From the NCBI GenBank assembly GCA_024278035.1, contig JAJRUA010000408.1:1-12923 (forward strand): DNA of 12,923 nt, read 5' to 3'. The number at the start of each line of letters is the position of its first letter. Within the stretch, counting starts at the first letter, position 1. Source of the DNA: Planctomycetota bacterium (GTDB lineage: Bacteria; Planctomycetota; Planctomycetia; Pirellulales; Lacipirellulaceae). This document shows positions 6,806 to 12,923 of this stretch, in pieces. The notes under the pieces are model-generated. The model saw nothing but the letters and a program-made list of their open reading frames with translations, made no database searches and was not told the origin of the DNA. The position numbers and the translations under genes are program-made.

Positions 6806-7681
6806 ATGGTAAACGAAGCTGGTTGGCGATTGGGCATGTTCCTTGGCGTACTCATCGTGATGTCGCTGTGGGAGAGCCTTGCCCCACGGCGCAGACAGAC
6901 CGTCCGGCGGGCTAAGCGTTCGCTGAACAATCTGTCGCTCGTCCTTCTCAACACCCTTGCCGTACGTCTCGTACCGGTCCTCTCGGCAGCCAGTGCCGCA
7001 ACCTGGGCACAGGATCAAGGGCTTGGGCTTCTCTCCAGGGTAGAGGCCCCCGTTTGGCTCGAAACGCTTGTCGTTATTTTCGTTTTGGACCTGCTGATCT
7101 ACGCTCAGCATGTCGTCACGCACCACGTCCCCCTCCTCTGGCAGTTGCACAAAGTGCATCACGCCGACCTCGATCTCGATGCGACCTCCGGCTTGCGATT
7201 CCACCCGATCGAGATTGCTCTGTCGATGGGCGTCAAATCAATCGCTGCTATTCTGTTAGGGGCAACAGCCGAAGCGATTGTCCTTTTCGAGATCGTGCTC
7301 AATGTTACAGCGATCTTTAGCCACAGCAACCTGCGGCTGCCGATCGGTTTCGACCGCTGGCTAAGGTGGTTGATCGTCACTCCTGACATGCACCGGGTGC
7401 ATCACTCGATTCTCATGGAAGAGACCAAGAGCAACTATGGCTTCAGTTGCCCTTGGTGGGACCGCTTGTTCGGCACCTATCGCGCCCAACCGAAAGCCGA
7501 CCACGAGTCGATCGAATTGGGGCTCGCTGAGAGACGTCGCGAAGAAGAGACGGTCCCCCTCGTCGTGATGCTAACGATGCCCTTCCAGTCAGCCCCCTCC
7601 CAAGCCCCCCCCTTCCAAGCACCGAAGAGCGATGACGGCCCCTCCAACCCTATCGGGAAGTGCCCCCAGGGGCCCAAGTAA
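6806..7681 (+). CDS. Fatty acid hydroxylase / sterol desaturase family membrane protein
   Basis: The 291-residue protein carries the histidine clusters of the di-iron membrane hydroxylase superfamily: 'HVVTHH' at about 102-107, 'HKVHH' at 115-119, 'SHSN' with His173, and 'HRVHH' at 196-200. The family end motif 'WWDRLFGTY' follows. Hydrophobic segments at the N-terminus, around 75-100 and 140-170 fit a multi-pass inner-membrane protein. Family members use oxygen and a di-iron centre to hydroxylate or desaturate lipids; the substrate here cannot be read from sequence. The last 50 or so residues are Pro/Ser-rich and probably disordered. The ATG at 6806 is preferred; an in-frame TTG at 6782 would sit directly against the terminator upstream. 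No partner genes of lipid or sterol synthesis are adjacent. Confidence 0.85.
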   Translation: MVNEAGWRLGMFLGVLIVMSLWESLAPRRRQTVRRAKRSLNNLSLVLLNTLAVRLVPVLSAASAATWAQDQGLGLLSRVEAPVWLETLVVIFVLDLLIYAQHVVTHHVPLLWQLHKVHHADLDLDATSGLRFHPIEIALSMGVKSIAAILLGATAEAIVLFEIVLNVTAIFSHSNLRLPIGFDRWLRWLIVTPDMHRVHHSILMEETKSNYGFSCPWWDRLFGTYRAQPKADHESIELGLAERRREEETVPLVVMLTMPFQSAPSQAPPFQAPKSDDGPSNPIGKCPQGPK

Positions 7682-7880
7682 GACCGAAACCCCTGACGAT
7701 TTAGACGACCGATAACATTTTTTCGGCTCCCGGCCCAAAAGGGACCGACACCTGCGTCGTTCCAACAATTGCCCTCGATTTTCTGGGGGACACGCCCCCC
7801 AACCCCTTGTGCAGGCGATCCGTGCGACGGAAGAAGCCCGTATCACCATTTTTGCCCAAGTCGACCAACCGACCGCCGCC

Positions 7881-8173
7881 ATGATTGAGCTTCAAGTCGA
7901 GCCTCTGCTGGAACAGATCGAAACGGAAGTCCAGGTTTTGTATGACGATGGCGCCTACGATCAATGGAAAGTGTACGAAACGCTCGTCGAGCAGGAAGTC
8001 GGGTCGATTATTCCCCCTCGCAAAACACCAAAATCAAGCAACACGGGAACTCTGGCAAAGAGCCTCTTGAACGGGACGAGAGCCTCCGGCAAATTCGTCG
8101 TGACGGACGCAAAGCGTGGAAGGAGCCGATCGGTTATCACAAAAGAAGTCTCGGTGAGACCGCTATGCACCGG
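7881..8173 (+). pseudogene. Frameshifted C-terminal remnant of an IS5-like DDE transposase
   Basis: Frame one (from about 7881) reads 'VEPLLEQIETEV', 'DDGAYDQWKVYETL' and 'IPPRK', the catalytic-Asp and flanking motifs of IS5-type (DDE_Tnp_1) transposases. After the A-run at 8022-8025 the homology continues in another frame: 'NTKIKQHGNSG', 'RQIRRDGRKAWK', 'GYHKRSLGETAMHR', which contains the C-terminal catalytic Glu region. Adding one A to the A4 run would restore a continuous 'IPPRKNTKIKQHGN'. The N-terminal half with the first Asp and the normal end after 'AMHR' are missing, and no terminal inverted repeats or target duplication were found. It is a dead relic lying between the hydroxylase gene and ftsY. 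Confidence 0.8.
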
Positions 8174-8232
8174 GGGTTAGTCAGCAAGGCCTTTCGGACA
8201 ACGAACAGTTTTTGTTCTACGTGTAAGCCGTA

Positions 8233-8253
8233 GGGTTCTCGCTGTGCGAACCC
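8233..8253 (-). terminator. Weak hairpin just downstream of ftsY
   Basis: GGGTTC (8233-8238) and GAACCC (8248-8253) are exact complements around a 9-nt loop, starting 5 nt after the ftsY stop codon. There is no U-run on the minus strand, so it may stabilise the 3' end rather than terminate by itself. Confidence 0.25.
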
Positions 8254-8258
8254 ATTTC

Positions 8259-9182
8259 TTAGGCGAGTACATCGGCGAAAAGGGCTTCGACGAACTCGTC
8301 GGGGACGAATGGAGCGAGGTCTTCGTGGCCTTCGCCAACGCCGACGTATTTGACGGGTAAGCCCAACTGCTGACGAATGGCGACGACAACGCCCCCCTTG
8401 GCCGTGCCGTCGAGCTTGGCCAAGACAATGCCGGTGCATCCGGCGACTTCGGCGAACTTGCTCGCTTGGCTCACTCCGTTTTGGCCCGTGGTCGCATCGA
8501 GAACGAGTAGCACTTCGTGCGGCGCGTCAGGAAGCTGCTTAGAAATCGCGTCGCGGATTTTGGTGAGCTCGGCCATCAGGTCGGTCTGTGTTTGCAGGCG
8601 GCCTGCGGTGTCGATAATGGCAACATCGGTCCCCTCGGCCAGGGCCCGTTCGACCGTTTGGTAAGCGACGGTTGCGGGGTGGGTTCCCTGGGGGCTCGTG
8701 ACAATGCCCGCCCCCAGGCGATTGGCCCAAATCGTAAGTTGCTCGACCGCCGCAGCGCGGAACGTATCGCCGGCGCCGAGCAACACGCTTTTTCCCTCTT
8801 GCTTGAACTGACTGGCCAGCTTGGCGATGGATGTCGTTTTTCCGGCCCCATTGACGCCGCAGACCATAACGATGGTCGGCCCACTTGCGACGAACTCAAC
8901 CGGTGTTTCGGGCTGGGCCATCAGCTCCTTGAGCTTTGCCTTGAGTACCTCGACAAGTTCCTCAAGCTGTACCACCCGGCCACGCATCTTGGTGGCGATC
9001 TCTTCGACCAGGGCATCGACCGCCTCATACCCCATGTCGGTACGAAAGAGGATGCCGCGAATTTCTTCCAGAAAATCCTCGTCAATCAGTCGCCCCTCTT
9101 TCCTGAAGAGGTCGCGAACGTCGGTCTTAAGTAGGTCGCCGGTCTTCTTGAGACCTTGCTTGATTCGATTGAAGAAACCCAT
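8259..9182 (-). CDS. ftsY: Signal recognition particle receptor FtsY
   Basis: This SRP GTPase docks ribosome-nascent chain-SRP complexes at the inner membrane for co-translational insertion. The 307 residues hold an N-domain helical bundle (about 1-95, starting 'MGFFNRIKQGLKKT') and the G-domain. The P-loop 'GVNGAGKTT' is at about 108-117, followed by 'DTFRAAAVEQL' (the SRP-specific insertion box), 'DTAGR' at 191-195, 'AKLDGTAKGG' near 255 and the closing 'GVGEGHEDLAPF' motif. The long acidic A-domain of E. coli FtsY is absent, as in many short bacterial FtsY proteins, and the N-terminal amphipathic helix is the likely membrane anchor. It lies 66 bp downstream of nusB on the same strand, probably in one transcript. 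Confidence 0.97.
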   Translation of the reverse strand: MGFFNRIKQGLKKTGDLLKTDVRDLFRKEGRLIDEDFLEEIRGILFRTDMGYEAVDALVEEIATKMRGRVVQLEELVEVLKAKLKELMAQPETPVEFVASGPTIVMVCGVNGAGKTTSIAKLASQFKQEGKSVLLGAGDTFRAAAVEQLTIWANRLGAGIVTSPQGTHPATVAYQTVERALAEGTDVAIIDTAGRLQTQTDLMAELTKIRDAISKQLPDAPHEVLLVLDATTGQNGVSQASKFAEVAGCTGIVLAKLDGTAKGGVVVAIRQQLGLPVKYVGVGEGHEDLAPFVPDEFVEALFADVLA

Positions 9183-9189
9183 AGGGAAG

Positions 9190-9260
9190 GGAGGCTGTAG
9201 GCTTGAGGCTGAGAGGAAAGAAAGAAGCGATCCGCTAGCTATCAGCGGTTAGCTTTCAGC
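9190..9260 (-). repeat. Small repeats at the nusB-ftsY junction
   Basis: Three heptads of the type NNAGGCT stand in tandem at 9190-9210 (AGCCTNN in the mRNA sense), 8 nt upstream of the ftsY start codon. A second pair, TAGCTATCAGC (9236-9246) and TAGCTTTCAGC (9250-9260), has 14-bp spacing and 10 of 11 matches; the second copy overlaps the nusB stop codon. They look like a spreading intergenic repeat family. An effect on ftsY translation is possible but not shown. Confidence 0.5.
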
Positions 9261-9656
9261 CTTCGTCTCCTTCAGTTTATCGAGAATGCCGTTGACGAAG
9301 GGGCCTGACTGGCCGGCACCGAATCGCTTGGCTAGTTCGATCGCTTCGTTCACGGCAACGCGAAAGGGGGTTTCGCCATAGAGTATCTCATAAGTGGCAA
9401 GGCGAAGGACGTTGCGGTCGGTCCCCGACATTCGCTTGAGGCTCCAGTTAGCGGCGATTTCGCCGAGGCGCTCGTCGATCTCGTCCATTTTCCGACGCGT
9501 GCCGAAAATCAATTCTCGGGCGAACTGTTCCATCGCCCGATTGTTGAGCCGTCCATGAAGGAACTCCTCTAGCTCCGCTACCGTGCCGCGTGAGTTGACA
9601 TCGTCCTCAAAGAGAATCTGTAGGGCGACCTCTCGGGCGCGGCGACGCTGGGACAT
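9249..9656 (-). CDS. nusB: Transcription antitermination factor NusB
   Basis: NusB binds boxA RNA together with NusE (ribosomal protein S10) and helps RNA polymerase read through rRNA operons. The 135 residues match the family along the whole length: 'RRRAREVALQILFEDDVN' near the N-terminus, 'DRNVLRLATYEILY' in the middle and 'VAVNEAIELAKRFG....FVNGILDKL' near the C-terminus, the most conserved block. Length is normal for the family. The ATG at 9656 gives the usual 'MSQRRRAREVALQ' N-terminus; no Shine-Dalgarno site is visible. In many bacteria ribH precedes nusB, but here only spacer lies upstream. Confidence 0.95.
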   Translation of the reverse strand: MSQRRRAREVALQILFEDDVNSRGTVAELEEFLHGRLNNRAMEQFARELIFGTRRKMDEIDERLGEIAANWSLKRMSGTDRNVLRLATYEILYGETPFRVAVNEAIELAKRFGAGQSGPFVNGILDKLKETKAES

Positions 9657-9911
9657 AACGTGGAGAAAACTCAGGGGCAGGAAGATGGGGAGGGAACGCT
9701 TTAAGGATAACCGAGAAAGGTCTCTACCGCGTAGGGTGGGGCGACGGTGATTCGCCAGCGGGAGGGCGTCTTAGTCACCGAAAAGTACGCTAAGGGAAGC
9801 CCCAAAAGCGGGAAGCGTGTCACGCTGTGCGAACGATAAATTTGAGAATGAGTTCGGGGGATTGGCTCTCGACGTAAGTTCTTATGTCACGGTGAGATCG
9901 CAAGTCATCCC

Positions 9912-10184
9912 CTAAACGGCCCGTTTTTGGGGGGATTTTTGATGGATGCGCTGGCAACTTTCCTCATGGTTCGCGATCGGCAGGCTAAAATCGGCCTTCC
10001 GTTGGTCGGCCTGCCGCTCTGCTTGCGACTTGCTTTCCTCTTGGTCATCCGGGCTCCATGCGGATGCGATTCGATGCCGTTTCTTTACTTTTTCGATTTC
10101 ATGTAAATGCGTTCGTCTCGCCCCGCCTGTCGTGAAATCAACGGGTGGGTAGTCCCCATCGCAAGCAAAAAACGGGCCGGGCAT
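9912..10184 (-). CDS. Doubtful small hydrophilic ORF (90 aa)
   Basis: The product is highly charged and Gln/Lys/Glu-rich in its C-terminal two thirds ('QEESKSQAERQADQRKADF'), with no signal peptide, membrane segment or known motif. Its composition is more protein-like than that of the opposite frame. It starts 57 bp from the divergent CehA-like gene. No Shine-Dalgarno site is present and no family is recognised. It may be non-coding. Confidence 0.22.
   Translation of the reverse strand: MPGPFFACDGDYPPVDFTTGGARRTHLHEIEKVKKRHRIASAWSPDDQEESKSQAERQADQRKADFSLPIANHEESCQRIHQKSPQKRAV
9917..10179. repeat. Pair of inverted 12-mers 263 bp apart
   Basis: CGGCCCGTTTTT (9917-9928) and AAAAACGGGCCG (10168-10179) are exact reverse complements enclosing 263 bp that include nearly all of the doubtful small ORF. 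The size would suit a MITE-like element, but no target duplication flanks it. Confidence 0.3.
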
Positions 10185-10241
10185 GAAGAAATCGATCGTT
10201 GATTCACTGTCGTCAGCCGACCGGTGTGCTAAGTTGAAGAT

Positions 10242-11765
10242 ATGCGTTTTACCGCCTCAATCCTGCCGGTTTTTCTAGGGATGCTTCTCGCTTTGCCCGC
10301 CTGGGCACGCAAGCCAGATGGGCAACTTGAGCTTGCGATCGTCGATGCCAAGACCCTACAGCCGCTGCCCACACGGATTCATTTGCGTGACAGCCGGGGC
10401 CGATCGGTTCGGACACGCCGCTGGGGACTCGCTCCACTAGGCAACCATGCCTATATCGATGGCACGGCGACGCTCGGCCTCAAGCGAGGCACCTATCGGT
10501 TCGACCTCGACGCTGGCCCCGAGTACCGAACGCGCCAAGGCCATTTTGAAATCGTACGCCATGCCGATGATACGGAACGAATCGAGTTTGAGCGATTCGC
10601 AAATCTTGCCGAAGAAGGCTGGCTTGGTGCCGACCTACAATCGGCCCGTCCAGCGAAGGACTTGCCACTCCTCAAGCGAGCGGCCCAACTTTCGTTGGCT
10701 TCGCAAGTTGCTTACGAATGGCGAGACCATCAATGGCAAACCGTCGGCCGTCATACACAAGCTACGGAAGCCGATGCTTTATGGTCAGAGCCTCGTGGCA
10801 CGGTTTGGTTTGTTGATCCAACCGGAGAGCTAAGTGCCGACGATCTTCCTCAGCCCGAGAGGTCCATGTCAGCCACTTTGCTTGCGGCGCAAGATGCTGG
10901 ATGGCTGGTGCTGGCGAATATCACCAGCATGGAACTACCGGTATGGCTGGCCCACGACGCCGTGGATGGCGTACTGCTAATCGACGGCTGGTCGGATTCA
11001 CCCGCTGGGAAATTAGCGAAAGGCTACGATGGCGATGCCATTCGCTATGCCGGTCGCCGTGGTGCGGGCCGCTGGCGCGAGTACGTTTACCATCAGATGC
11101 TTGAAGTCGGCCTTCGAGTGCCGCCCGTCGCCGGAAGTGGATCGGGTCTCAATAAACAACCCTTGGGGAAGGGAACGGTTTACGTTCATGCGGGGCCATC
11201 ACTAAGAGCCTATCCGGAAGTATCCAGCGGTCGAGAAAGGCCGAAGCACCCGATGGTTGGGGGACGTGCAGTCAATGACACGCACGTGTGGTGGGAACGT
11301 CTTGCCGAGGGGGCCGTGGTCGTCACCAACGGGCCGTTGCTTCGTCCCATGATCGAAGGCGAACCTCCCGGCGCAACTTTTTCGGTTGAAACGGGGTTTT
11401 CGATTTCCCTAGAGATTGGCCTCAGCCTTGCCACGCGTGACGCGGTCGATTATCTGGAAGTCCTCCAAAATGGGCGTGCCGTGCAGAGCGTACGCCTTGC
11501 CGACTGGGCAAAGGCGGGAGGGCGGCTGCCGCCGGTTGAGTTCAACGAAAGTGGCTGGCTACTGATCCGGGCCGTTACTAACGCTACGGATTGCTATCAA
11601 CTGGCGTTGACCGCCCCTTACTGGGTTGAGTCTCCCGAGGGCCCCAGGGTTTCACCCCAAGCCGTGCAGTTCTTCACCGTATGGCTAGAAAAGGCCGCCA
11701 AGAAATTCGGCAACGAAGATCCTACAGCTTACGAAACGGCCCGCCAGTTTTGGAAAGCCAAGTGA
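10242..11765 (+). CDS. Secreted CehA/McbA-family protein with degenerate metal site
   Basis: The 507-residue protein has a signal peptide (about 1-22, 'LLALPAWA' then 'RKPDG'), a beta-sandwich-like N-domain (about 28-115), and a region aligning from memory with planctomycete CehA/McbA-type (PHP-fold) metallohydrolases. The conserved C-terminal landmarks are clear: 'GSGSG' at 298-302, 'GTVYVH', 'VVTNGPLLRP', 'DYLEVLQNGR', 'WAKAGGRLPP', 'ESGWLLIRAVTN' and 'AQFFTVWLEK'. However, the expected 'DLHVHRP' reads 'DLQSARP' (131-137), so the HxH metal motif is gone, and the expected 'ANNH' region reads 'LLIDGWSD' (about 245-252). The protein is therefore probably not an active metallohydrolase of this family and may serve a binding role. 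It appears to be a single gene, convergent with the YacL-like gene 132 bp downstream. Confidence 0.8.
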   Translation: MRFTASILPVFLGMLLALPAWARKPDGQLELAIVDAKTLQPLPTRIHLRDSRGRSVRTRRWGLAPLGNHAYIDGTATLGLKRGTYRFDLDAGPEYRTRQGHFEIVRHADDTERIEFERFANLAEEGWLGADLQSARPAKDLPLLKRAAQLSLASQVAYEWRDHQWQTVGRHTQATEADALWSEPRGTVWFVDPTGELSADDLPQPERSMSATLLAAQDAGWLVLANITSMELPVWLAHDAVDGVLLIDGWSDSPAGKLAKGYDGDAIRYAGRRGAGRWREYVYHQMLEVGLRVPPVAGSGSGLNKQPLGKGTVYVHAGPSLRAYPEVSSGRERPKHPMVGGRAVNDTHVWWERLAEGAVVVTNGPLLRPMIEGEPPGATFSVETGFSISLEIGLSLATRDAVDYLEVLQNGRAVQSVRLADWAKAGGRLPPVEFNESGWLLIRAVTNATDCYQLALTAPYWVESPEGPRVSPQAVQFFTVWLEKAAKKFGNEDPTAYETARQFWKAK

Positions 11766-11897
11766 GCGACGGTCTTCGACGCCAAGAGATTTCGTATCGG
11801 GAGACAGGACGATTGCAAAGTCCGATGCGGTCTACAGGCGAATCATGGACAATTCTTCCCCATTCAAAAAAGAGGGATTTTGTTTTAGAACTATTCC

Positions 11898-12923
11898 TTA
11901 GGGAGAGTCCGCTTGGCCTCTTTGCAGGGGATCAACGGGGCCTGTTGCGGCAGCTTTCGAGATCGCTTTGTCGAACTTGGCAAAGACCATTCGGCCAGCC
12001 GAAGTTTGCAGGACACTCGTTACCTCGGTAGAAATCTGCTCGCCAAGATGTTCCCGGCCATTTTCGATGACCACCATCGTGCCATCTTCCAAGTAGCCGA
12101 TGCCTTGGTGGGTCTCTTCACCCGGCTTGACGACGCGGACATCGACCGACTCGCCGGGAAGAAAAATCGGCTTGAGTGCGTTTGTCAATTCATTGAGATT
12201 CACAACGCCCACATTCTGCAATTTGGCAACTTTGTTCAAGTTGTAGTCGTTCGTAACGACCTTGCCTTCCAAGTGTTTTGCTAAGAGGACCAGTTTTTGA
12301 TCGACCGGCTGGTTGACGAACTCAGGGAGTTCGCGATCGAAGATCATCAAATCCACTTGTTTGTCACTCCGCAAGCGGTTGAGAATGTCGAGTCCACGAC
12401 GACCACGGTTGCGGCGCAATTTGTCGCTTGAGTCGGCAATGTGCTGCAACTCGGCAATCACAAACTGGGGCATGACAAGCTGCGTCTCTAAGACCCGCGT
12501 CTCGACCACATCGGCAATACGGCCATCGATCACGACACTCGTATCCAGCACCAACGGTTTCTGTCCTTTGGTTTTTTTCGAGAACTCGACGTAGGGAATA
12601 ATGAACCGAAAATCATCTTTGGTTTGTAACAGCACACTGATACACGTGTAGCAGAGGGCCATGCCAAGAACCATCGGCAGGTAGATCGACAGCAGCGAAT
12701 CGTCCGGCGGCAGGACGGGCGTTAACGCGATTTTTGTGACGTAGGTTAAGAAGAGGCCGACAATGAGCCCGAAGTAAACGGCCGTAATCACGTCGAGCCG
12801 CTTGTTTTTGACCAACACGTCGGTCACGATCACGGCAATCGCCGTAAGAACAACCCCGGCAAAGACCAGGGCAGGAAAGAAGGTCGGTTCTTTAGGGAGA
12901 ATGTCGGAGTTGACAAGCTGCAC
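11898..12923 (-). CDS. YacL-like membrane protein with PIN and TRAM domains, 5' partial
   Basis: The frame is open to the right edge; the GTG at 12923 may be internal. Three membrane segments are visible (about residues 15-38, 44-65 and 77-100, numbered from that GTG). B. subtilis YacL has four, so an N-terminal segment is probably missing. A PIN nuclease-like domain follows at about 122-235, with 'VLDTSVVIDGRI' (first acidic residue D127), 'VIAELQHIAD' and 'TNDYNLNKVA' (D near 225), which carry the conserved acidic residues. A TRAM-type RNA-binding domain is at about 250-320 ('GIGYLEDGTMVVIENG'). This architecture (membrane plus PIN plus TRAM) suggests a membrane-tethered RNase; its substrate is not established. 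The acidic PIN residues appear intact. Confidence 0.9.
   Translation of the reverse strand: MQLVNSDILPKEPTFFPALVFAGVVLTAIAVIVTDVLVKNKRLDVITAVYFGLIVGLFLTYVTKIALTPVLPPDDSLLSIYLPMVLGMALCYTCISVLLQTKDDFRFIIPYVEFSKKTKGQKPLVLDTSVVIDGRIADVVETRVLETQLVMPQFVIAELQHIADSSDKLRRNRGRRGLDILNRLRSDKQVDLMIFDRELPEFVNQPVDQKLVLLAKHLEGKVVTNDYNLNKVAKLQNVGVVNLNELTNALKPIFLPGESVDVRVVKPGEETHQGIGYLEDGTMVVIENGREHLGEQISTEVTSVLQTSAGRMVFAKFDKAISKAAATGPVDPLQRGQADSP

Larger units (their letters stand above)
9657..10241. other. Spacer (585 bp) between nusB and the divergent CehA-like gene
   Basis: It should contain the nusB promoter (minus strand) and the promoter of the gene at 10242. No consensus boxes were convincing. There are weak short inverted repeats (for example AGCGT-N3-ACGCT near 9814-9826). 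The right half holds one doubtful minus-strand ORF and a pair of distant inverted 12-mers, both listed separately. No tRNA or other RNA gene was recognised. Confidence 0.4.

Noticed and set aside
5803..6954. Long antisense ORF (383 aa) and others opposite the Cys-rich gene
   Set aside because: They arise because the repeated sense codons lack stops in other frames. The products are low-complexity Ala/Thr/Arg or Gln/Ser repeats, while the sense frame has a signal peptide, a ribosome-binding site and a terminator.
7783..7799. G-run and C-run hairpin before the transposase relic as an IS end
   Set aside because: It is a simple GGGGG/CCCCC pairing with no matching inverted copy downstream of 8173 and no target duplication.
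7701..7964. Minus-strand 87-aa ORF near the transposase relic
   Set aside because: No recognisable motif, and it overlaps the plus-strand transposase homology.
8517..9134. 205-aa plus-strand ORF opposite ftsY
   Set aside because: The minus strand encodes a complete FtsY with all GTPase motifs.
10199..10235. TTGATT and TAAGTT as sigma-70 boxes before the CehA-like gene
   Set aside because: The spacing is 25 bp, well beyond the usual 16-18 bp.

Overview
The window looks like chromosomal DNA from a planctomycete, most likely of the Pirellulales. The evidence is a secreted beta-propeller protein opening with a variant of the planctomycete 'WPxWRGPNxDG' signature, a CehA/McbA-type secreted protein of the kind common in that group, a very cysteine-rich exported repeat protein, long spacers between genes, and mostly weak or absent Shine-Dalgarno sites. 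The placement is inferred from protein style; no rRNA or other phylogenetic marker was compared.

Layout from left to right. (1) 2-1852, + strand: the end of a TPR protein with unrecognised flanking domains; it is cut at the left edge. (2) 1956-2333, - strand: a stand-alone receiver domain whose phospho-acceptor Asp is replaced by Asn. (3) 2424-4961, - strand: a large exported PQQ-type beta-propeller protein with an Ig-like and a LamG-like C-terminus, upstream of the receiver on the same strand. (4) 4962-5733: a long spacer with several inverted and direct repeats. (5) 5734-6657, + strand: an exported protein with about 62 cysteines in 307 residues, built from four tandem 49- or 55-residue units, with a good Shine-Dalgarno site and followed by a strong intrinsic terminator. 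(6) 6806-7681, + strand: a membrane fatty acid hydroxylase/sterol desaturase family protein. (7) 7881-8173, + strand: a decayed C-terminal piece of an IS5-like DDE transposase with a one-base frameshift. (8) 8259-9656, - strand: nusB followed by ftsY, a housekeeping pair with small repeats at the junction. (9) 9657-10241: a spacer with at most one small doubtful ORF. (10) 10242-11765, + strand: a secreted CehA/McbA-family protein that has lost its recognisable metal-binding motifs. (11) 11898-12923, - strand: a YacL-like membrane PIN-TRAM protein, cut at the right edge.

The genes do not form one pathway. NusB (transcription antitermination, rRNA), FtsY (SRP receptor) and the PIN-TRAM protein are core cell functions. 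The rest are surface or exported proteins typical of planctomycetes. No complete new mobile or defence system is visible. The best leads are the Cys-rich repeat protein with its structured upstream region, and two likely pseudo-enzymes or pseudo-signalling proteins: the Asn receiver and the metal-site-less CehA homologue.
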